A DNA stretch of 64,000 nucleotides. Source: Berkiella sp964594635 (lineage in GTDB: Bacteria; Pseudomonadota; Gammaproteobacteria; Berkiellales; Berkiellaceae). Below the pieces are notes generated by a model, which worked only from the letters and a program-made list of their open reading frames with translations, searched no databases and was not told where the DNA came from. The translations under genes were made by a program, and so were the position numbers. Of this stretch, positions 45,743 through 54,358 are shown one piece after another; position 1 is the stretch's first letter, and the number at the start of each line of letters is the position of its first letter. The stretch is from assembly GCA_964594635.1 (NCBI GenBank), contig CAZQMV010000012.1, positions 12,493 to 76,492 on the forward strand. Direction: 5' to 3'.

Positions 45743-46926
45743 GCAACGACTGACTTGTCATGAGTTAAGTGATAGGTAATAAAGGCTAAAATAACCCCTC
45801 CTGCTATTAGCATTGATAAATTTGCCATCGTTTTATCATTAAACAAAGTGACTAAAACGGTGGCAAAAACGCCAAAGCTATTCATATAGGTTGAAAAAAT
45901 AGACATTCGCCTACCCATCGACTCCGTGCAAGCATCAATGGCACTTCTGTTTAAAGGACCAAAAGCAATAGCTGCTCCTATTGAAAAGAGCATCAATAAG
46001 ACGATCAGTGAATAATAGGCCTCATCATTCAAACTGCTCACCGCGACAAGAAGTAAAACAGCAACGACAGCAATCCCTATTCCTATGTTGATCAATCGGT
46101 TTGGAGTTACTTTTCCAGCACAATAATGCACAATTTGCGCCCCTGCGATAAAGGCACCAAACACAGCTAATTGAACATAGCCATACTCCAAGGGAGTTTT
46201 ATGAAGCGTTTCAATGATGACAAATGGGCTTTCTACAATCCAACAACAAAAGGATAAGAACAACAAGCAATACGGCAACATGAAATGTAAAAATTGCTTT
46301 CGTTTAGCAATGATCACAAAGTCTGCCATGATATCTTTGAAATGAAGCGGAACTTTGATCGGGTTGGTTTCAGGCATCACTTTGCCTAAAAATAACATTG
46401 CAAACAAAGACCAGAACCCTAAAACATAAAAAATGACTCGCCAATCAAAATAGGTCACTATCACCGCTCCTAGCAATGGACCAAAAGCGGGTGCCAATAT
46501 GGAAACGGATCCCATCATAGCGATGATTCTAATCGCTTGAGTTGTGTCATACGATTCATGAATTGCGGCATATCCAGCGACAACCATAGAACATATCGAG
46601 CTTCCTTGAATAAACCTAGCTACTAAAAACAGAGGGATGTTAGAGGTTACAGCACATATGAAACTAGCCACTATATAGAATATACCGCCACTCATTAAGA
46701 TGATTTTACGACCATAGCGATCGGATAATGGCCCCATAAATAATTGCATCGAAGCTGAACCTAGAAACCAGAACAGCAAAGTATATTCCGCTACGTCTTG
46801 TGAGATATGCAAATCGCGGGATATCTGCGGCAAACCAGGCAAATACATATCGTTCGATAAGTAAGTAACTATCTCGTAAAAAACGAGCGCCGCAGGAAAT
46901 AGAATCGATTTGTTTAGGGTATTCAT
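45739..46926 (-). CDS. MFS drug efflux transporter, Bcr/CflA type
   Basis: 395 residues, 12 membrane helices. The pattern DMYLPGLPQISRDL in helix 1 and GPLSDRYGRKIILMSGG in the loop between helices 2 and 3 places it in the drug:H+ antiporter-1 Bcr/CflA family. RFIQGSSICSMVVAGYAA and APAFGPLLGAVI (motif C) are also present. Substrate unknown. Confidence 0.85.
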   Translation of the reverse strand: MNTLNKSILFPAALVFYEIVTYLSNDMYLPGLPQISRDLHISQDVAEYTLLFWFLGSASMQLFMGPLSDRYGRKIILMSGGIFYIVASFICAVTSNIPLFLVARFIQGSSICSMVVAGYAAIHESYDTTQAIRIIAMMGSVSILAPAFGPLLGAVIVTYFDWRVIFYVLGFWSLFAMLFLGKVMPETNPIKVPLHFKDIMADFVIIAKRKQFLHFMLPYCLLFLSFCCWIVESPFVIIETLHKTPLEYGYVQLAVFGAFIAGAQIVHYCAGKVTPNRLINIGIGIAVVAVLLLVAVSSLNDEAYYSLIVLLMLFSIGAAIAFGPLNRSAIDACTESMGRRMSIFSTYMNSFGVFATVLVTLFNDKTMANLSMLIAGGVILAFITYHLTHDKSVVA

Positions 46927-47022
46927 GCTTTTATTTTTAGAAAGTAAATGTACCTACATCATATGCTAATTTTTTGATATTAGCTAGCAAAGTACATTCA
47001 CTTACCATGTAAACAACATGGT

Positions 47023-47589
47023 TTAAAGTCGTTTTAACGATAAATCAAAATTGATCTTAACATCATCTTTGATTTCATCTGTGCTAGCCCAATCGCCTTG
47101 CCCAATACCAAACGCAGTCCTTTTAATCGTCGTTTCACCAATTACTTTGCTTTTATCTTTGGATGCATTATCGATGATAAACTCAATCGTCAATGGGAGT
47201 TTTTTATCACGGATTTGTAAATCACCTTTGGCTTGGTAGGTATTGTCTTTGACTTTCGTCAGTTCTGTTGACTTAAAATTCGCATCTTTGAATTTAGCAA
47301 CATCAAGCCAATCACTCATTTTTAAAGTGCTAACTACTTCTTGATAGCTGGTATGAATTGAATCTATATCAACAATAATATCAACTTTACTGTTTTTGAG
47401 ATCTTCAGGGGAAAATTCAATATCCCCATGCAACTTTTTAAATGTACCACTGACTGGCGCATTATTTTGAGTGGCGGTAAAGCGCAACGTACTATCACTT
47501 GGCACAATTTCCCATTTGGCAACTTCTGCTAATGCAATCCAAGGTAAAAAAACGAGTGAAGTTGCAACTAATTTGTTGAGCCTATTCAT
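47023..47589 (-). CDS. YceI-family periplasmic lipid-binding protein (1)
   Basis: 188 residues with a signal peptide (cleavage likely after WIALA at about residue 21). The YceI lipocalin-like beta-barrel binds isoprenoid chains such as polyprenyl or ubiquinone. Motifs: SDSTLRFTATQNNAPVSGTF and RTAFGIGQGDW. It overlaps the cytochrome b561 gene by four bases and is the last of three genes. A short inverted repeat at 47004-47022 follows the stop. Confidence 0.88.
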   Translation of the reverse strand: MNRLNKLVATSLVFLPWIALAEVAKWEIVPSDSTLRFTATQNNAPVSGTFKKLHGDIEFSPEDLKNSKVDIIVDIDSIHTSYQEVVSTLKMSDWLDVAKFKDANFKSTELTKVKDNTYQAKGDLQIRDKKLPLTIEFIIDNASKDKSKVIGETTIKRTAFGIGQGDWASTDEIKDDVKINFDLSLKRL

Positions 47590-48125
47590 GGTAACATTCT
47601 CCGTAAAATATCGTCTTTATTAATAAAATGGTGCTGCAATGCTGCTCCGACATGCCCACAGATAGCAGCAATTAAGCCATAAGCTAACCATTTATGTATT
47701 TCAGTGAGTAGATGGCGCGTTTGTTCGTTCGCCAAGATCAAATCAGGCAACACAAATAATCCAAAAAATGAAACAGGTAGCCCTGCAGCACTTGAGAGCA
47801 TCCAGCCAGTTATTGGTAAGGCAAACATAAAAATGTAAAAAAAATAGTGCATGCTATGGGCTGCAATTTGTTCCCATTTAGGCATTTGTGGTGGCAATAA
47901 AGGCGTGGTATTGGTAAAACGCCATGCTAATCGAACGGTCGCTAACATGAGTACCAAAACACCAAACTCTTTATGCCAGCCATAATACTTCAATTTTTGT
48001 AGACTAATAGGCAAACCAACCATATAAAGGCCCAAAATAATCAGGCCAATCATGAGTAACGCCATCAGCCAATGCAAAAGCATTGCAATCATACCAAAAC
48101 GAGTGGCAGAATTTTTGAATTCCAT
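47586..48125 (-). CDS. Cytochrome b561 family protein
   Basis: 179-residue four-helix membrane cytochrome, CybB/YceJ type, binding two b-type hemes through histidines in helices 1, 2 and 4. Histidines are visible at ALLHWLMALL, GWHKEFGV, HSMHYFFY and HKWLAYGLI. These proteins oxidise quinol. It lies between two yceI genes and overlaps the downstream one, matching the yceJ-yceI pairing in E. coli. Confidence 0.87.
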   Translation of the reverse strand: MEFKNSATRFGMIAMLLHWLMALLMIGLIILGLYMVGLPISLQKLKYYGWHKEFGVLVLMLATVRLAWRFTNTTPLLPPQMPKWEQIAAHSMHYFFYIFMFALPITGWMLSSAAGLPVSFFGLFVLPDLILANEQTRHLLTEIHKWLAYGLIAAICGHVGAALQHHFINKDDILRRMLP

Positions 48126-48137
48126 ATTAATACCTGT

Positions 48138-48707
48138 TTACTTATTGGCCTCAACTTCAATGACAAGGTTAATATCATCGCCTAAACCAGGTAAATATGC
48201 GCTAATACCATAATCAGAACGCTTTAATATCGTTTTTGCTCTAAACCCTGCGGTATCTTTATTAGCCATATTTTTTGCTATTTTTTGCGAAATCACTTCT
48301 AACACGACGGGCTTGGTCACACCACGTAAGGTTAAGTTACCATGCACTTTAGCGATTTTTCCATCTTGCACTTCAATTTCATCACTTACAAATGTCGCTT
48401 TAGGGAATTTCTTTACATCAAAGAAATCAGCGGATTTAAGGTGCTTATTTAATTTATCATTACCGGTGATCATGTCTCCAACTTTAATGGTCACATCCAC
48501 TTTGCTATTTTCAGGTTTATCTTGATCAAGCCACAATTTGCCTTCAGCTTCCCATTTACCAAAATAATGTGAAAAATCAAAATGGCTGATTTCCCAATTG
48601 ACTGAAGTATGACTTTTATCTAATTTGTACTCTTCCTTTTCGCACCACCCAGTGATGGGTAGCAAAAGTACCGGAAGAAGAATAAGGGATTTAGTTAACC
48701 GTTTCAT
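48138..48707 (-). CDS. YceI-family periplasmic lipid-binding protein (2)
   Basis: 189 residues with a signal peptide (cleavage probably after GWC). Opening of the mature domain, YKLDKSHTSVNWEISHF, and LTLRGVTKPVVLEV are family hallmarks, as is KRSDYGISAYLPGLGDDI. Thirteen bases upstream of the cytochrome b561 gene. Similar to, but clearly diverged from, the other YceI copy in this operon; it is the closer of the two to E. coli YceI. Confidence 0.9.
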   Translation of the reverse strand: MKRLTKSLILLPVLLLPITGWCEKEEYKLDKSHTSVNWEISHFDFSHYFGKWEAEGKLWLDQDKPENSKVDVTIKVGDMITGNDKLNKHLKSADFFDVKKFPKATFVSDEIEVQDGKIAKVHGNLTLRGVTKPVVLEVISQKIAKNMANKDTAGFRAKTILKRSDYGISAYLPGLGDDINLVIEVEANK

Positions 48708-48766
48708 AGCGCTGTTCCTTCTCTTTGAATATTTGAATTATAGCCCCAAGAGTCATATGACGCTCT

Positions 48767-49012
48767 CTATTGAATATCTAAAATACCTGCTGTTTTTGAC
48801 ATATCCTCAGATTCATTAATGCACTCCACTAAATCCCTATCTTTCCAATCTAGCGTTGACCAAATGGCTGAATGAATAGATTTCACTTTACTCTTCGCAA
48901 AGGTTTCTTCTGCAATTTCACGCGCTCGCTGCTCACTTTCAGCTCGAATTCGAATGTACCCATTTTTGTTACTTGGATTTTCGCTTTTGGGTGATAATTT
49001 CCACACTTTCAT
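48767..49012 (-). CDS. Hypothetical protein, 81 residues
   Basis: No family assigned. Charged alpha/beta-like protein with YIRIRAESEQRAREIAEETF and WSTLDWKDRDLVECI. The chosen ATG at 49012 is spaced from GAGG; other ATGs lie at 49015 and 49024. Size and the RAESEQRAREIAE pattern resemble small proteins of mobile or plasmid origin, but evidence is slight. Confidence 0.5.
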   Translation of the reverse strand: MKVWKLSPKSENPSNKNGYIRIRAESEQRAREIAEETFAKSKVKSIHSAIWSTLDWKDRDLVECINESEDMSKTAGILDIQ

Positions 49013-49118
49013 CATATGCCTCATATATTTTCAGTATATCTATAGGGTAAATATAAATATTTATCGACAATTCAGCGTACATGCTAAGTTTGTAGAGATT
49101 ATCTTAAGGGTTAAGGTA

Positions 49119-49193
49119 ATGAAAAAGGTATACAGCATCGGGCTATTGTTCATTACCCTGCTTTGCATTTTCCCTGCGGTTATCTTTCAATGA
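49119..49193 (+). CDS. 24-residue hydrophobic leader-like peptide
   Basis: MKKVYSIGLLFITLLCIFPA then four more residues, TGA stop at 49191. TTAAGG is about five bases before the ATG. It resembles a signal peptide or single-helix membrane microprotein. Beyond the TGA the same frame remains open for 29 codons (to 49283), so this could be the start of a small gene broken by a nonsense change. It lies upstream of the large deaminase-fold gene. Confidence 0.4.
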   Translation: MKKVYSIGLLFITLLCIFPAVIFQ

Positions 49194-49340
49194 CCAGACG
49201 TATTACTTGGCAACATCACAGCTCAATATAGCAACCGTGTACTTCCACTTCTATCTTTCACGCTAGGTCATGAAATTAATTGAACTAATTTATCTTCATT
49301 GTGGTCTTTTGTTTATGGTCACCTCATTAATGAGACATCT

Positions 49341-52160
49341 ATGGAATTTACGCTTGATCAGAATTCGCAACTTAAAATTGATTTTAAAATTGAGCAAGGA
49401 CAATGGACTTATGATCTTAAAGGTGCGTTTAACGAATTTGATCAACATATCAGAATCAAAACTTCTGATGGCATTACTTTTACATTAAATGAATTAACGC
49501 AATTAATACCCTCTCCAACTGAGTTTGAAGTAGTTGTTGGTGATCAAACAATCGGCAAGGTGTTATCTACAGAAAACACTGTTTCAATAAAACAGGAAGA
49601 CGTTCAAAAATTATCTGCTTATGAAATCAAAACGCTCAGTAATACGCAACGACTGCCTAAAATCATCAATGATGTTGATCTTAAAAAAGTTTATAAACCA
49701 AAAACAGATTTACATACCCATATGGCAGGTGCCGTAAAAGCGGAAGATTTAATTAGCTGTGCCACCAAGAATGGCACCAAACCTTATTTTTACCCACTAG
49801 GTCACTTAGCATTTTGCGGCATTGATGTTCAAAAATATATGACAAAAGCTCAAACATCAGATCAATTCGCTAACGATCAAAAGCACAATATTGATAGTTG
49901 GTCTTACCCTCCAGAGCACCCAACTAGTAATCTGTTTAAAGATACTTTTCAAAATTCATGGGGTGGAACAAGTAAACATTACTGGTATCTTAATCTCAAT
50001 GATTTAACACCTGAGGATAAAGCAATATTTCAGGACAGTTTATCTATTACTTCAACTAAGCAAATTATTTTTGACGATATGGAAAGCTATTATGAACTTA
50101 GAGGTATGTTTACCACTGATTTTAGTTTATTTGAGTCATACCTAGAAGCCTTAGCAAAAGATTACCAAGCTCAGGGTATAAAGCATGCCTCTATTTCTTT
50201 ATCGGATATTGCAAAATCATCGTACTTAGAGAAAGCAGAAAAAGTGCTACCTGAGCTGGAAGCAAAGTATGGCGTAAAAATTAAATTTCTAGCTGCTTTA
50301 GTTCGCCATGAAAGTAAGGAAAGTTTACAGAACTCTTTAGAATATATTAAAGTTGCGGCCCAACATCCTTGCATAGAAGGGATCGATTTTCTTGCAAGTG
50401 AAACCAATTCCACTTTTGAGTTTTATGATGCCTTGCATTCGATTGCTGCTTGGGCACAGATCCACAACCCCCATTTTGTATTGCGAATTCATGCCGGTGA
50501 AACACCTTATTATCCTGAAAACGTACGCGCAGCATTAGCCATTGCCAAACAATATGGTTTAAAAGTGCGAGTTGGTCACGGTATTTACGGTGTGGACGAG
50601 GAAACCATTAAACTAGCCCAAGAATTGGCTCAGACCGGGCAAATTATTGTTGAAATGAACCCAGATTCAAATTATTCCCTCAATAACATCGATAACACTG
50701 CTGAATATCCTTTGGTAACTTATGCGAAAGCAGGGATCCCCGTTGTATTGGGATCTGATGGTCATGGCTTATACCAAACTGATAACTCTCAACTCGTTCG
50801 TCATCTACAATATCTCGATTTAGGTGGCGCGACAATTGCGCAAATTGAAGAAGCACTAATGAGTGGAGATGCGCTGTATCAAGCGTGGGAAGCAAAACTA
50901 ACGGCTGAAAAAACGCTTGAGTATGATGCAGCCTTAAAACAACAAGGAGATTTTAAAACCGTTTTCATGGCCCCACAAGATAGTTTAATCGATGCTAAAA
51001 CTATCAGAGCAAAATATGATGCCATTAAAAAAGAACATACGCAACAAGTCGATGACAAGCTGCGGGACAATAACATTGTATTTGATGACTCCCAAGTACA
51101 AACTGCTATCAAAGGTAAAACGCCAATTTTTTTCAACATATCACTTGATCCTTCTGATCCTGACTCATTTCGTAAATGTTATGCGATGTTAGAAACAATT
51201 ATCAATAATATCGATCCTAACAAGGCCTATATCGTTACTTCAGGAAGAGATCATGCATTTGAACCCATTATTCATGCTATGATCCAAGAGAGAAATAAAA
51301 CTGCTCCTGATAAATTAATATTATTAGGAGCGATTGGTAAAGATACTCCTGCAAAAGACATCTCCTCCGCAATTACCCATGCTGTTAGAGCCTATGATAA
51401 ATGGTTTGATTTTCCAAAGTATTTTTGTGATCAAATTGAAAAAAATAAAGCGCAAGCTATTTTCGTTGGTGGTGATATGTTGGCAAGAGATATGATTCAG
51501 GCTGGTTATAATCAAATTACAGAAGGTATCCCAAGCGCTGAAAATACTCAAATGTATTTATTACAAGGCCCGAAAGGCGCTGCTAACGATAAAGCAAATC
51601 ATTTACCGCCCCAATTTAAAGCCCCAGATGAAGATGATATTTTAAAAAGATTGATGGTTAATGCTAATGTGTTCCCTACAGAGCTAACAGAGCAAGAACT
51701 TCTTATTCAACATCGCCAAGCGGTCGCAAAATATGACAAACAAAATGATGCTGAATTAATGCAAAAACAAGGCTCGACTGATAGGCATACCCTTGATGAT
51801 AAAATTAGATGGTTTACAACAAATTGTAACATTCGCAAGATTACGGATATTACACCCGAACTGATAAAAGATTTCTTAAAATCAGAGAATCCAATAGAAC
51901 ATGAAGTTTACAAAAAAATTAGACATGATCGCTTTTTGGTAGATGAAGTATTACCAATGATTATCTCAAAACCAGGTGTAGATACACCACAACGCCGGGT
52001 TGCACCTGTCTTGTTAAGTACGTCATCAACTTCACAACCATCGTTGTCTGCTATCGCTACCTCACAAAAGGTTAAAGTAGAGGCTGAGGAAGAGAAAGAG
52101 AAAGAGAAAGAGAAAGAAATGACAAAACCCCATCAAACCATAGTATCAAAACCTAAATAA
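49341..52160 (+). CDS. Giant adenosine-deaminase-fold metal-dependent hydrolase with extra alpha/beta domain
   Basis: 939 residues. Residues 1-115 unknown. Residues 120-490 form an adenosine/AMP deaminase-like TIM barrel with every expected zinc ligand: HTH (125 and 127), HAGE (His384, Glu387), the His in GHG (413), and Asp473 in LGSDGHG. The second Asp of the usual DDP is Gly. Residues about 594-736 form another Rossmann-like alpha/beta domain (KAYIVTSGRDHAF, LILLGAIGKD, AIFVGGDMLARDMI), possibly nucleotide-binding. The C-terminus has an EK repeat and a polar tail. ATG 49341 was chosen over TTG 49299. Twice the size of ordinary deaminases; substrate unknown. Confidence 0.72.
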   Translation: MEFTLDQNSQLKIDFKIEQGQWTYDLKGAFNEFDQHIRIKTSDGITFTLNELTQLIPSPTEFEVVVGDQTIGKVLSTENTVSIKQEDVQKLSAYEIKTLSNTQRLPKIINDVDLKKVYKPKTDLHTHMAGAVKAEDLISCATKNGTKPYFYPLGHLAFCGIDVQKYMTKAQTSDQFANDQKHNIDSWSYPPEHPTSNLFKDTFQNSWGGTSKHYWYLNLNDLTPEDKAIFQDSLSITSTKQIIFDDMESYYELRGMFTTDFSLFESYLEALAKDYQAQGIKHASISLSDIAKSSYLEKAEKVLPELEAKYGVKIKFLAALVRHESKESLQNSLEYIKVAAQHPCIEGIDFLASETNSTFEFYDALHSIAAWAQIHNPHFVLRIHAGETPYYPENVRAALAIAKQYGLKVRVGHGIYGVDEETIKLAQELAQTGQIIVEMNPDSNYSLNNIDNTAEYPLVTYAKAGIPVVLGSDGHGLYQTDNSQLVRHLQYLDLGGATIAQIEEALMSGDALYQAWEAKLTAEKTLEYDAALKQQGDFKTVFMAPQDSLIDAKTIRAKYDAIKKEHTQQVDDKLRDNNIVFDDSQVQTAIKGKTPIFFNISLDPSDPDSFRKCYAMLETIINNIDPNKAYIVTSGRDHAFEPIIHAMIQERNKTAPDKLILLGAIGKDTPAKDISSAITHAVRAYDKWFDFPKYFCDQIEKNKAQAIFVGGDMLARDMIQAGYNQITEGIPSAENTQMYLLQGPKGAANDKANHLPPQFKAPDEDDILKRLMVNANVFPTELTEQELLIQHRQAVAKYDKQNDAELMQKQGSTDRHTLDDKIRWFTTNCNIRKITDITPELIKDFLKSENPIEHEVYKKIRHDRFLVDEVLPMIISKPGVDTPQRRVAPVLLSTSSTSQPSLSAIATSQKVKVEAEEEKEKEKEKEMTKPHQTIVSKPK
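52092..52115 (+). repeat. Hexanucleotide GAGAAA repeat, four copies
   Basis: Four exact tandem GAGAAA units near the 3' end of the deaminase-fold gene, encoding an alternating Glu/Lys run. Being a multiple of three, changes in number keep the frame. Confidence 0.85.
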
Positions 52161-52223
52161 GGACTATTTATATAGAAGGATATACTGTAAAATGCGACTA
52201 ACTTAATTTTGGAGATGATTTAA

Positions 52224-52700
52224 ATGCATAAAATCAAAAGATTAGACATTAGCATAGATCCTAATGATGTCATTACAGTATCTCTTACTAGCGTTAGCGA
52301 CGTTAACATTGAACTAGACACCTGTGATGAGGTTGCTGATAGAATAGCAAATGATGCCGGTCTTCAGGTTCAGCCTAATACCTGGCAACCGGTTCATCAA
52401 CATTTTGATATGCTTTTAGAAACACATTTTGCCGGACATACATTATTATTTAAAGAAAAAAACGTTCCTGAAGGGCCGTCTGGGAAAGGTAATGTATTAT
52501 CTGTCATTCCAGCTACTTTTTTGCGCCTAGGACTCATTAGCGAAGAGGAATATACAGCTTTTAATCAGGCGATTGTTAGTCACCCCATTTGTAAAAATCG
52601 CTTAGATACAGTTGTTCAAAACAATTTAAAAACTCAGCAAGAGATCATGACTGATTTTAATCAAAGGTTAGCGGATATCAAAAAATCCCATAGAAAATAA
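52224..52700 (+). CDS. Hypothetical protein, 158 residues
   Basis: No family recognised. Start supported by GGAG nine bases upstream. It is 63 bases after the large deaminase-fold gene on the same strand and could be its partner. A beta-rich N-terminal portion (DISIDPNDVITVSLTSVSDV) is followed by a helical C-terminal half ending in a basic tail. No signal peptide or membrane helix. Confidence 0.55.
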   Translation: MHKIKRLDISIDPNDVITVSLTSVSDVNIELDTCDEVADRIANDAGLQVQPNTWQPVHQHFDMLLETHFAGHTLLFKEKNVPEGPSGKGNVLSVIPATFLRLGLISEEEYTAFNQAIVSHPICKNRLDTVVQNNLKTQQEIMTDFNQRLADIKKSHRK

Positions 52701-52716
52701 AGCCAATAGCGCAACC

Positions 52717-53349
52717 TTAATACTTCAAACTTTGTTTTGGTTGCGCTGTGAGCAATAATGGAATAGCACTTACTTTGTTGGCACTCAAGGTATCAGCATA
52801 TTGTAAAGTCAAGGTTTTAGGAGTGACTAGAATCGCCCTTGCTTGTTCTTCCTTAAGCATTTTTTCCCGCAATTCATCTAGCTGTACTTTTTTTTCTTTG
52901 ATTAAATCGCAAATTTTACCCGATAATGCTTCAAATTGAGAATGAGCGCAGATATCTGATTTTATTTCAAAGCGAAAAGCACGAAATTGCTTATCATCCG
53001 TATTGGTAACTCTATGTAGACCTTCTTCTGGAATGACTGCAAATCGCTGCTCGGGATTATTAATAGTAATAGACGCTTCATCTTTTATGTCTAAAATAAT
53101 ATTGGCCGGTATATCAACATACATGACAGCACAACGTTCATGGGTATGAAAGGTTTCTACTTCGTGAGGCGCTACGATAACATCGATCACTCGAAGTGTC
53201 TCATCCTCAAATACGACTTGATGATGGCGCTCGTCACATACCGCTCCATCCATAGCCTGTTCTTTAAATAATTTTAGTTGGATTTCTGGCGCTTGCTCTT
53301 TAATGAGACTTTGGATAGAGGTAGATAATTTTGCAAAGAAACCAAGCAT
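52717..53349 (-). CDS. Cupin-fold protein
   Basis: 210 residues with a probable single cupin barrel: HEVETFHTHERCAVMYVDIP carries the metal-type histidines of motif 1 and PEEGLHRVTNTDDKQFRAFRF is motif 2. The N-terminal 45 residues and C-terminal KEKKVQLDELREKMLKEE are helical. The ATG at 53349 is preceded by AGGTG; an in-frame ATG 13 codons upstream lacks a site. Function unknown: the cupin family is broad. Confidence 0.6.
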   Translation of the reverse strand: MLGFFAKLSTSIQSLIKEQAPEIQLKLFKEQAMDGAVCDERHHQVVFEDETLRVIDVIVAPHEVETFHTHERCAVMYVDIPANIILDIKDEASITINNPEQRFAVIPEEGLHRVTNTDDKQFRAFRFEIKSDICAHSQFEALSGKICDLIKEKKVQLDELREKMLKEEQARAILVTPKTLTLQYADTLSANKVSAIPLLLTAQPKQSLKY

Positions 53350-53434
53350 GCTAATACACCTGTTATATATAAATACAAAGTTTAACATTGTGATTTAAAA
53401 GCGTGATAAGCACAAGCCTTTCAGGAATATTTTG

Positions 53435-54265
53435 TTAGAGCTTGTATAAAGTAGGATGGATGTAAATAACCCAAAGAAATTGCAAGATAATTACATGATA
53501 AAAATAAATATGTAATGAATAACGTGAAATAAACAGCAATGGCCACAATAACACTTTAGGGCAGGGTAATACTTTCAAGGTATAATAGCGCAATAGGAAA
53601 TAAACTCCTGCTGTCAAAAAGACAAATGAGTACAATAGCGATGTTTCGAAAAACGAAGGGAACATCATTAATTGCCAAATAAAAAAGACAACATTTGTTA
53701 AGGCAAACCAAAAAGTTGCCTGTGGATCGTTAATGGCAATCATGCGCGAACTGTAAATGAAGTAGATCCCCAATATACCGTATTCGACATGACCATAGAT
53801 AAGAAAATTAATTGGCAGCAATAGCAAGAAAAAGATGCTGCGCCAAAGCGTTGAAATCTTTTCAACTGGAAAATAATGAAGCAGAGCTTGATAGACAATA
53901 AAATTCAGTAAAATATTAAACCATACTTTTTGAAAGATAAACGTTCCCGTGATTGATAAAATGATGCCATAAGCAATCAGGAAGTAATTGATCCGCAGTT
54001 TATTCACATACCCAATCAGAAAATACCACATGGGCAAGCCAATTCTGCCTACCATGCGAAACCACGGATTATCATCCATCAAATAGTAACCAACGTGATC
54101 GATTACCATAATAGTAATCGCAACAACCTTGATCAAATCATGCGTGTTGAATGATTTGCCATATCGGTAGAGTGTGCTGGATATGTTGTTAGTTGCCAAA
54201 GTATTATACCCAAGCTTCCAAAGATAGTTAGTTACTAAGCAATAAATCTGCAAACATTGCCACAA
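53435..54265 (-). CDS. TraX-family polytopic membrane protein
   Basis: Up to 276 residues, about eight membrane helices. The opening THDLIKVVAITIMVIDHVGY and WFRMVGRIGLPMWYFLIGY match TraX, which acetylates F-pilin on F plasmids; chromosomal relatives are probably acyltransferases of unknown target. No ATG precedes the first helix; the listed TTG is the longest possible start and the true start may lie up to 35 codons downstream. No conjugation gene is nearby. Confidence 0.68.
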   Translation of the reverse strand: MWQCLQIYCLVTNYLWKLGYNTLATNNISSTLYRYGKSFNTHDLIKVVAITIMVIDHVGYYLMDDNPWFRMVGRIGLPMWYFLIGYVNKLRINYFLIAYGIILSITGTFIFQKVWFNILLNFIVYQALLHYFPVEKISTLWRSIFFLLLLPINFLIYGHVEYGILGIYFIYSSRMIAINDPQATFWFALTNVVFFIWQLMMFPSFFETSLLYSFVFLTAGVYFLLRYYTLKVLPCPKVLLWPLLFISRYSLHIYFYHVIILQFLWVIYIHPTLYKL

Positions 54266-54358
54266 TCAACCTTCAGTATAGTCTGCATTGAAGTTGCAAA
54301 AATGTATTTCCAAAATGGCCATTAAAGCCTAAATAAAAAAGCCCCTTACATTTAGGTA

